64,000 nt of DNA from Flagellimonas pacifica (GTDB taxonomy: Bacteria > Bacteroidota > Bacteroidia > Flavobacteriales > Flavobacteriaceae), in the NCBI RefSeq assembly GCF_900215465.1, contig NZ_OBEH01000004.1, positions 238,257 through 302,256 on the forward strand. Reading direction: 5' to 3'. Both the position numbers and the translations under genes were made by a program. The notes under the pieces are model-generated. The model searched no databases. It was not told the DNA's origin and saw only the letters and a program-made list of their open reading frames with translations. This document shows, piece after piece, positions 53,795-61,415 of this stretch; within the stretch, counting starts at the first letter, position 1; the number at the start of each line of letters is the position of its first letter.

Positions 53795-54844
53795 TTAATT
53801 AATAATTATTTGATTTCCATTTTGCTTGGCATATTCAAAATTTGCGGTTTCCTTAATGATTTTCACAACATTACCAACATCCTCCTTTAAGTCTAAATAG
53901 CCAGAAAAGGTCTGTTTTTCCAATATCTTATCATTGATAACTATATCCACATTATAGTATCTGGAAAGCCTTTTCATTATGTATTTTAAATTATCTCTCT
54001 TGAAAATAAAGACACCCTGGCGCCAAGAAAAATACTTATCAACATCAACTTTTTCAGCCGAAATTGCGCTGGCAGTTTTAGTATAAACGGCTTGTGTACC
54101 GGGCGAAATTTGCATGGTCTTGGTTCTCCCAAGAAAGGAATTCCCTTTATAATTAATTTGCACGCTCCCACTTTTCAGGGTCGTACTTATATAATCATCA
54201 TCAGGATAATTACTCACATTGAATGTGGTTCCCAAAACCTCTATCTCATGGTTTTCGGCTTTTACAATAAATGGCTGTTTCTTGTTATGTACCACATCAA
54301 ATATGCCTTCACCTTCAAGATAAACCTCTCTATTTTTTCCTTTAAATATTACGGGGTACACTAATTTTGAACCAGAATTCAACCACACCTTGCTCCCATC
54401 GGACAACTCTATTTGTGATCTTCGTCCAAAAGGAACAATAAGTGTATTGTATACAATCTCATTATTTTTTATTGTGGCCTGATCAACTTCTTTTAAAGCT
54501 CCTATTTTTACTTTATTTCCGGTATTGGAGTATTTAATATCCGTATTGTCCTCGTCAATGTTTATGTTTTTATCATCATCTAAAATCAAAGTAACCTCCG
54601 TGGCGTTTTCAGATTTTAAGTTAACCTCCGTAGCTTTTACGTAATCTTCTATTGAAGAAGAGTCTTTGCCATAATTAATAAACCCTATGGAACCAATGAA
54701 AGCAATTGAGGCCGCCGCGCCAATGCCATACCGAATCCGTTTTTTATAACGCTGATACTTAACGATAGAACTTGTAATCCTCTGTTTTAAATGTTCTTTT
54801 TCTTCTTGGTCAATATGTCCTTCTCGTAAATTTTCTTCCTTCAT
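53795..54844 (-). CDS. FecR-family anti-sigma regulator
   Basis: 349 residues. A cytoplasmic N-terminal part, one membrane segment (about 42-58) and a periplasmic FecR domain: YNTLIVPFGRRSQIELSDGSKVWLNSGSKLVYP, EGEGIFDVVHNKKQPFIV and VLGTTFNVSNY. A C-terminal DUF4974-like region follows (FIFKRDNLKYIMKRLSRYYNVDI). It relays signals from the STN domain of SusC to the sigma factor. Confidence 0.95.
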   Translation of the reverse strand: MKEENLREGHIDQEEKEHLKQRITSSIVKYQRYKKRIRYGIGAAASIAFIGSIGFINYGKDSSSIEDYVKATEVNLKSENATEVTLILDDDKNINIDEDNTDIKYSNTGNKVKIGALKEVDQATIKNNEIVYNTLIVPFGRRSQIELSDGSKVWLNSGSKLVYPVIFKGKNREVYLEGEGIFDVVHNKKQPFIVKAENHEIEVLGTTFNVSNYPDDDYISTTLKSGSVQINYKGNSFLGRTKTMQISPGTQAVYTKTASAISAEKVDVDKYFSWRQGVFIFKRDNLKYIMKRLSRYYNVDIVINDKILEKQTFSGYLDLKEDVGNVVKIIKETANFEYAKQNGNQIIIN

Positions 54845-55040
54845 CTTATACTATGGCACATTTAGATTTTAAAATAAAACTAGATATATTATGTGCCCTC
54901 AATAATAAAAGCACACAATACTTGATATATAGACACTTTTTTTAGGCTTTTTTTAATAAAACGACAAAATGTATTGAAGATGAGAGGCTTAATAAGGGTA
55001 TCTCAGAAGAGATTTGTCAAAATCAAAATATTGTATGCCC

Positions 55041-55631
55041 CTAAAAAAAAACTTTCACTAATAACAGCAATGGCAAAACAATATTTTTTCTTAATGATTT
55101 TATTGCCCTATAAATAATGGTTCTTGAAGTTTCTACCGAAGTGTTCATGATCTCTGCAATCTCTTCGTATGATCTTTTTTCTTTGAACCTCAAAGACAAT
55201 CCTTTTTGTTGTCTTTTGGTTAAAAATTCGGTAGCCTTATACAGACTCTGGCTTTTTTGGGTTGCCTTTTCCATAGCAATCAATTCTTCCTCAGGAGATG
55301 GGACATGATTCCGAAGTACATATTTAAAAGGAACTTCATTATTAAAATATGTTGTTTTCTCGTTATGCTTTCGAATGATTTTTCTTTTAAGAGATTTCAA
55401 CAAATAGTATTTGACATTGTTGGTTTCTGAAAGCTTAGATTGATATTTGTAAAGGTCTAAAAAAAGATCATGTATACAGTCCATCACATAATTCCTATCT
55501 TCTGAAAATTGTATTCCATAAGAAAAAAGATCATCTATGAAAATATCATACACCTTGCCCAAGGCAACAACATTCCCTTTTCTAAGTTCGTTCCATAAAA
55601 CTATTTCTTCCGTATTCTTATTTTCCAACAT
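55041..55631 (-). CDS. ECF RNA polymerase sigma factor (sigma-70 family)
   Basis: 196 residues. Region 2 (DLFSYGIQFSEDRNYVMDCIHDLFLDLYKY) and region 4 (LTKRQQKGLSLRFKEKRSYEEIAEIMNTSVETSRTIIYRAIKSLRK) are visible. It is the first gene of the sigma-FecR-SusC-SusD order typical of Bacteroidota signal-transducing uptake loci. Confidence 0.93.
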   Translation of the reverse strand: MLENKNTEEIVLWNELRKGNVVALGKVYDIFIDDLFSYGIQFSEDRNYVMDCIHDLFLDLYKYQSKLSETNNVKYYLLKSLKRKIIRKHNEKTTYFNNEVPFKYVLRNHVPSPEEELIAMEKATQKSQSLYKATEFLTKRQQKGLSLRFKEKRSYEEIAEIMNTSVETSRTIIYRAIKSLRKNIVLPLLLLVKVFF

Positions 55632-56252
55632 AGTCTAGTCTACATTCAATACATAAAAATTGTAATAACCTTATCAATCATATTACAGTGTTGTTGCTAT
55701 ACAAATACGGCTTGTATACTCAAACCCTATCAATAAATTGATATGAAAACTATTTAGGGCACTCAAAGAAATTGCCCAGCCAATAACATTTAGCAAATAA
55801 CAACTGTTCTATCAAAAAACATCATGGCAATGGAAAATTATGTTCCTCGTGATTTTTGAATCATAGTAAAGAATGTTTTGAGTTAGCAGTTATATTAAGT
55901 TCATGTATTTATCAGATTATAAACCTGAAGAATACGTAATTTTTAAGTTAATTATTGATAAATATAAAAAAAATGACAATACATATTTGATTGTGTTTAT
56001 ACGATTGAAATATTTGTTTATGGATTGCGCACTTCCAATAAAGGTGCATTTATAAAGTAGACATAATGAATTCTATATAGTCTTTTAATTATATTAGGCA
56101 CATATTAGCCCTATTTTTTTTGAAGAATTTTCAGTAATAATTTTTACATAAACTCTTTTTCTAACAAAAAACACTGATTTTGTCAAACACAAAAAATTTG
56201 TTTAAATCAATGTATGGAATAGTATTAGTATATTTTTTGGCTGAAAAACAGA
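55632..56252. other. Long AT-rich intergenic region
   Basis: 620 bp between the divergent sigma and araC genes. No ORF, tRNA or repeat is convincing. It should hold both promoters; TATTTTTTGG at 56230-56239 is a rough match to the -7 element of the araC gene. Confidence 0.4.
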
Positions 56253-57128
56253 ATGAAAGTTTATAAAAAATATAAAAGAGAGATTACCTCACTATCTGCA
56301 CAAGATAGTTTTCTGGTTATGGATCGTTTAAGAGACACTTTTGATTACCCTATTCACTTTCACCCAGAACTGGAGCTCAATTTTATTGAGAACGGAAAAG
56401 GAATGAAGAGAACTGTTGGTTACAATATTGAGGAAATAGATGATTACGAACTAGTGTTAGTAGGCCCCAATGTTTATCATGGCTGGGAAATGCATAATTG
56501 CGGAAACAAGGTACATGAGGTAACCATTCAGTTTCACAACAACTTATTTGGAGATGGTTTACTGTACAAAAGCATGATGAAGCCTCTACGTGAAATGTTC
56601 AATAGGTCCGCGCATGGCATCCTTTTTAGCAAAGAAGAATCAAAAAAGATTGCCCCAAGAATTATGAATGTGTCCAAATTGGCCGGAATTAACTATTTTT
56701 TGGAGCTTTTCTCTATACTCTACAATTTATCCGTTACTCCAAACCAGCAATTACTTTCGGTATCACAATTACCAAAGGATGATTTTGAAAATAGTGATAA
56801 AGTAAAAATACTCTACAACTTTATTCAGGAGAATTATGATTCAAAAATAAGCTTAAGCCAAGTATCCGACCTACTTAATATGAGCAAAGTATCCTTTAAC
56901 AGATTCATTAAAAAAAGTACAGAAAAGACTTTTGTAGAGTATTTAAACGATGTTCGTGTGGACAACGCATCCAGAATGCTCGCAGAGCGGGATTTCAGTG
57001 TTTCAGAGGTTGCATATAAATGTGGTTTTAACAACATTGCCAATTTTAACCGAATTTTCAAAAAATCCAAAGGATGCACACCCAGTAAATACCGTAAGGA
57101 GTTTTATAAGGTTACCCGAGTGGAATAA
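56253..57128 (+). CDS. AraC-family transcriptional regulator
   Basis: 291 residues. A cupin-like N-terminal sensor (FDYPIHFHPELELNFIENGKG, with metal or ligand His residues) precedes two C-terminal helix-turn-helix motifs (ISLSQVSDLLNMSKVSFNRFIKKSTEKTF and FSVSEVAYKCGFNNIANFNRIFKKSKGCTPSKYR). It likely senses a small sugar-like compound and may control the transporter that follows after 84 bp. Confidence 0.93.
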   Translation: MKVYKKYKREITSLSAQDSFLVMDRLRDTFDYPIHFHPELELNFIENGKGMKRTVGYNIEEIDDYELVLVGPNVYHGWEMHNCGNKVHEVTIQFHNNLFGDGLLYKSMMKPLREMFNRSAHGILFSKEESKKIAPRIMNVSKLAGINYFLELFSILYNLSVTPNQQLLSVSQLPKDDFENSDKVKILYNFIQENYDSKISLSQVSDLLNMSKVSFNRFIKKSTEKTFVEYLNDVRVDNASRMLAERDFSVSEVAYKCGFNNIANFNRIFKKSKGCTPSKYRKEFYKVTRVE

Positions 57129-57212
57129 TTTACTTCTCCATTCTATTTAATACATCATTTCATTCATCTATCCAAAAAACCTATTTTAGTTGGCAATACC
57201 ATAATATAGCAT

Positions 57213-58466
57213 ATGTCACACCTAAAGGTACTTTTAAAGCAGTTGGGGCCAGGGCTTCTTTTTGCCAGTATGGCTATTGGAACCTCGCACTTAGTGTTAT
57301 CCACAAAAGCCGGAGCTCAATATGGTTGGGTCATGGTTATCCCAATTATTTTAGCCAATGTTTTAAAATATCCATTTTTTGAATTTGGAATTAGATATAC
57401 TACGGTTACCAAAAAAAGCTTGGTAGAAGGATATCTGAATTTGGGCAAAAAGTACTTATGGATCTATGCATTTGTAACCATAATCTCCACATTTACCATT
57501 TTAGCCGCTCTTTACGTGGTAACCGCAGGGCTGTTCATGAACCTTTTTAAAATTTCCAGTGTAAGTGTAAGTGCAGTAGCCATGTGCCTCTTTATTTTTA
57601 TTGGTGCCATCTTAATTATAGGAAAATATCAGTTTCTGGAAAATTCCTTGAAAGCTGTTATTTCCATCTTGTTTGTGGCTTTGATAGTCACTACCATAGT
57701 TGTATTAGAAAAAGGCCCAGTTCCGGGTGCTGAATCATATCAGCGCCCTGAAATATTTAATGAAGTCGGAATTCTTTTTTTAATAGGATTAATGGGTTGG
57801 ATGCCCACTGCGGTTGAAGCTTCAGGTTGGGTTAGTCTTTGGAGCATGGAAAACATGAAAACCATGAAAGAAAAACCCACATTAAAGCTTGCTCTCCAAG
57901 AATTTAACATGGGATATTTTTTAACCGCTCTCCTAGCTATTTTCTTTTTGATCATTGGATGGATGACCTTATACGGAACTGGGACCGAACTTAGCGGAAG
58001 AGCAGTGGTTTTTGCTGATCAGGTGGTAAGCCTGTTTACTGTCAATATTGGAAAATGGGCCTATATTCTAATAGCTGTAGCTGCCTTTGCCACCATGTTC
58101 AGCACTTGTATGACCGCACATGACGCAGTTTCTAGGGTCAGTATTGATGTTTTGGAAAAGCTTTATCCTAACGCCAAATCTCTAAAAAACAAACACGCTT
58201 TCGCCATAGCTGTAATTGCCATGGCAGTGATCAATTGGATCGTAATAACCGTTTTTGGTGCTAACATGGCCAACCTTGTGGCCTTGGCCACCTTTGTCTC
58301 CTTCGTTATGGCTCCTTTAATTGGGTGGATGAACTTAAAAACAGTTATGGGCAAGGATATTCCCAAAGAAAACCATCCTAAATTTGGACTACAGTTGTTG
58401 ACCTATTTGGGAATAGTCTTTCTTTCTCTTTTTGCCCTATATTATTGTTGGATGGTAATAATTTAA
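57213..58466 (+). CDS. Nramp-related membrane transporter lacking the DPGN motif
   Basis: 417 residues and about eleven membrane segments, similar overall to the Nramp family (GPGLLFASMAIGTSHLVLSTKAGAQYGW at the start, MPTAVEASGW in the sixth helix). The metal-binding DPGN of helix 1 and the MPH of helix 6 found in true Mn/Fe transporters are not present here, so its substrate may not be a divalent transition metal. It stands next to an AraC regulator. Confidence 0.75.
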   Translation: MSHLKVLLKQLGPGLLFASMAIGTSHLVLSTKAGAQYGWVMVIPIILANVLKYPFFEFGIRYTTVTKKSLVEGYLNLGKKYLWIYAFVTIISTFTILAALYVVTAGLFMNLFKISSVSVSAVAMCLFIFIGAILIIGKYQFLENSLKAVISILFVALIVTTIVVLEKGPVPGAESYQRPEIFNEVGILFLIGLMGWMPTAVEASGWVSLWSMENMKTMKEKPTLKLALQEFNMGYFLTALLAIFFLIIGWMTLYGTGTELSGRAVVFADQVVSLFTVNIGKWAYILIAVAAFATMFSTCMTAHDAVSRVSIDVLEKLYPNAKSLKNKHAFAIAVIAMAVINWIVITVFGANMANLVALATFVSFVMAPLIGWMNLKTVMGKDIPKENHPKFGLQLLTYLGIVFLSLFALYYCWMVII

Positions 58467-60416
58467 TCAGTTAAAGAGTACATTATCGTTAAGAACAACT
58501 ATCAACGATCTCTGGTTCTGCTGATGTAGCATTTCCAAGCAGAAAACCCCATTTGTACAATTGTTCAGGATTTTATCTTCCCCGTAACCGATGGAATACA
58601 ATATATTGGAAGCAGGGACTCCGCTTTGAATCAGATACCTTTTTATGACATCTGAGCGACTCTGGGTAAGTTTAAAATTGGTGCTACTCCCGCCTCTACT
58701 ATCCGTGTAGGTCTCTATTCTAAGTTGTGCTGAAGGAAAACCTTTTACAAAGGCCACTACCTTATCCAATTCAGCTTTTATTTCAGGTGTTAATGAAGTC
58801 TTGCTTCTACCAAAGAAGAATTTTTTCAATTTTACCACCTTCTGTCCTTCTTTTTCCTCCACCAAATCATCATAGAGCGAAACTTTGACATCATGATCCA
58901 AACTCTCTATACCCTCTAGCTCATCTTCCGTAAAACGTTTTAAGTATTTAGAGCATTTTTCTTTGGTAGATTCCAACACCAGCTCTTTTTGCCAAGGAAT
59001 TTCCAACCTGTAATTCCCTTTGTCATCAGAATATGTTTCAGCCAATAATGTTCCATTGGCATCCAATAACCTTACCGCAGCCTTATCTATAAAGTCTGAT
59101 TTCCTATAAGATTTTACCACTTTCCCCTTAATAGTAAAAGTTTTAAGCCCAGGCTTTTTATCTACCTTAAATCCGTAAATATCATCTTTTCCTTTTCCTC
59201 CTGGTCTATTTGACGAAAAATATCCCAAAAGCCCATCACCCTCATTCCTCATTATTAGGCCAAAATCGTCTTCTGATGAGTTAATTCCTTTACCCAAATT
59301 AACCGGGATACTAAATGTATCATCCTCCATATTGGATTTGTACACATCCATACCTCCCAATCCATAAAAAACATCCGAAGAAAAATAAAAACTGTTTTCA
59401 AAGATAAATGAGGCTATTTCATTACCGGCCGAATTGATTCTTGGACCCAAATTAATAGGGGCAGACATAATCTGTCCATTATTGGTATGCACATAATAAA
59501 TATCCGTGCCTCCATAACCATCTTCAAAATTGGCTGAAAAATAAAGTTTCCCATTCTTTTCATCATAAAATGGGTAATAAAAAGAGGTGCTCAAGTCTTT
59601 GAGCAATAATTGAAACTGTCCATCTTTGCGCTGCATTCCTATAGCCAATGCATTTTTCCCATTCTCATCAAAAGACAATTCTCCATTTTCTGTATTGGAC
59701 AAAACATAAAAAATGCCTTTCAACGCTTCTGAATAATAAGGTGTTGCCTTATGATAATTAGAGCTTGGAATTTCTAAAAATGGTGCTACTACAGAAATCT
59801 GGCCATCATTTTGCACATTGGCTCCGTAAATGTTCAAATAACCCTCTCCGGCGGGGGAGTATCTGTTCTTTTTGTCTAGCGATCGGCCACTGGAGAACAA
59901 AAGTTGTTCTTTATAGAATGATGGTGAAAAATCGGATTGAGGACTATTGCCCGTCAAATTAAAAATTTGAAAATCTAAATCATTACTGGCAGTACTACTC
60001 TCAAGCAACTGGGTATTGAACTCAATATTTTCCATAAATTCTTTAGGAAAACTGGAAGACATAGTTGTCAAAAAAGCATTCATTTTTTCTTTGTCCGATG
60101 CTTTTGAAAGACTCTGCAACATCATATTTAGATGGTAATTGCCCAGCAGTGAATTATCCTTTTTATATAGCTCTACATAAGCTTTTGAAGCTTTTTCAAA
60201 ACTACTCGTCTTAAAGTAGGCATCTGCCAAATTCAAGAACTGCTGTTCCGTCAAAGTACCTTCAGTGAGCTCAGCTTTATACGCGTTTATCGCTTTCTGA
60301 TATTCATATTGAAAAAAGAAATCGTCTCCCTTAGATCGCTTTCCTTGGGCAAAACAAACCACTATACCCAAAATGGAGAACAATAGTGTAGTATATATAT
60401 TTTTTACTTGTGCCAT
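58467..60416 (-). CDS. OmpA-family protein with PD40-like repeats
   Basis: 649 residues. A signal peptide, TPR-like helices (about 30-130), WD40/PD40-like beta-propeller blades (YSPAGEGYLNIYGA, KLYFSANFEDGYGGTDIYYV), a carboxypeptidase-regulatory-like unit and a C-terminal OmpA peptidoglycan-binding domain (RIETYTDSRGGSSTNFKLTQSRSDVIKRYL). This layout occurs beside PorP/SprF genes. The ATG at 60416 is chosen, 1 nt after the PorP stop. Confidence 0.9.
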   Translation of the reverse strand: MAQVKNIYTTLLFSILGIVVCFAQGKRSKGDDFFFQYEYQKAINAYKAELTEGTLTEQQFLNLADAYFKTSSFEKASKAYVELYKKDNSLLGNYHLNMMLQSLSKASDKEKMNAFLTTMSSSFPKEFMENIEFNTQLLESSTASNDLDFQIFNLTGNSPQSDFSPSFYKEQLLFSSGRSLDKKNRYSPAGEGYLNIYGANVQNDGQISVVAPFLEIPSSNYHKATPYYSEALKGIFYVLSNTENGELSFDENGKNALAIGMQRKDGQFQLLLKDLSTSFYYPFYDEKNGKLYFSANFEDGYGGTDIYYVHTNNGQIMSAPINLGPRINSAGNEIASFIFENSFYFSSDVFYGLGGMDVYKSNMEDDTFSIPVNLGKGINSSEDDFGLIMRNEGDGLLGYFSSNRPGGKGKDDIYGFKVDKKPGLKTFTIKGKVVKSYRKSDFIDKAAVRLLDANGTLLAETYSDDKGNYRLEIPWQKELVLESTKEKCSKYLKRFTEDELEGIESLDHDVKVSLYDDLVEEKEGQKVVKLKKFFFGRSKTSLTPEIKAELDKVVAFVKGFPSAQLRIETYTDSRGGSSTNFKLTQSRSDVIKRYLIQSGVPASNILYSIGYGEDKILNNCTNGVFCLEMLHQQNQRSLIVVLNDNVLFN

Positions 60417-60417
60417 A

Positions 60418-61407
60418 CTAGAAAAATCTTGGGGAGTCAATCTGTTTTGGTTTGCCTTTTATGTTCTTATTCTTGTTTTTTGTTTTGGGACCTCTACTTC
60501 TAGTACTCTCGCGCCCTATATAAAATTTCAGTATTGCCTCATGTGAGCCTCCACTGAACTCTCCCAAACCATTTGTATTATAGTCATACGAATACCCTAA
60601 AAACAAGGTATTGGATACTTGAATACCAGCCAAACCACTAACTGCATTATCAAACCTGTACGACCCTCCTATTGTAAGAGCATCTATAAACTGAAAATTT
60701 GCAGATAGGTTTACATTGACCGGAGAACCTTGTAAGTAGTTTATTAAAAATGCAGGTTTGAACTTTGTCCTATCTGAAAGTTGAAAAACATAGCCTCCAA
60801 TTAAATTAAACTGCATATTGTCCTCAACAATGGTTGCTACTTCTTCATTATATAGCCCATTGGTCAAAAAATTGGGAACTGATAGTCCGGCATACCAATC
60901 TTCCTCATAAAGAAATAGGCCAGCTCCTACAGTAGGATAAAAATTGCTTAAATTTTCTCCAAATATGGTAGGGTCAGAAGGATCAACAAAAGTCCCTTCA
61001 GAGTAGTCCAAATTTAAAAAAGACCCTCCGGCCGAAAGTCCAAAAGACAGTTTTGTGATATCCGAAACATTAATTTGGTAGGAGTAAGAAAGTGTTGCAA
61101 AGGTTTGTTTAGAAGGTCCAAGTTCATCCAGTACCACATTAAATCCAAGACCCATTTTTTCATTGGCAAGGGGAACATTTGCTCCAAAACGCATAGTGGT
61201 TGGTGCTCCAGGTATGTCTACCCATTGCGCTCTATAAAGTCCCGATATTTCAGGAGATTCCACCGTACCGGCATATGCCGGGTTGAAACTGCCAATATTG
61301 TACATGTACTGCGTATATTGGGGTTCTTTTTGGGCATTGATAATACTGAATACACCAATCAACAAAGCAAGTATTTTATATTTTTTCAACCCAGTATTAT
61401 TTGGCAT
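60418..61407 (-). CDS. PorP/SprF-family type IX secretion outer-membrane protein
   Basis: 329 residues from the ATG at 61407. The signal peptide ends near INAQ, then QKEPQYTQYMYNIGSFNPAYAGT, the hallmark of PorP/SprF proteins, and a beta-barrel ending in GSHEAILKFYIG. SprF-like proteins help secrete or attach their neighbouring giant adhesin. It lies 8 nt after the adhesin stop. Confidence 0.95.
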   Translation of the reverse strand: MPNNTGLKKYKILALLIGVFSIINAQKEPQYTQYMYNIGSFNPAYAGTVESPEISGLYRAQWVDIPGAPTTMRFGANVPLANEKMGLGFNVVLDELGPSKQTFATLSYSYQINVSDITKLSFGLSAGGSFLNLDYSEGTFVDPSDPTIFGENLSNFYPTVGAGLFLYEEDWYAGLSVPNFLTNGLYNEEVATIVEDNMQFNLIGGYVFQLSDRTKFKPAFLINYLQGSPVNVNLSANFQFIDALTIGGSYRFDNAVSGLAGIQVSNTLFLGYSYDYNTNGLGEFSGGSHEAILKFYIGRESTRSRGPKTKNKNKNIKGKPKQIDSPRFF

Positions 61408-61415
61408 TTCTTTGT

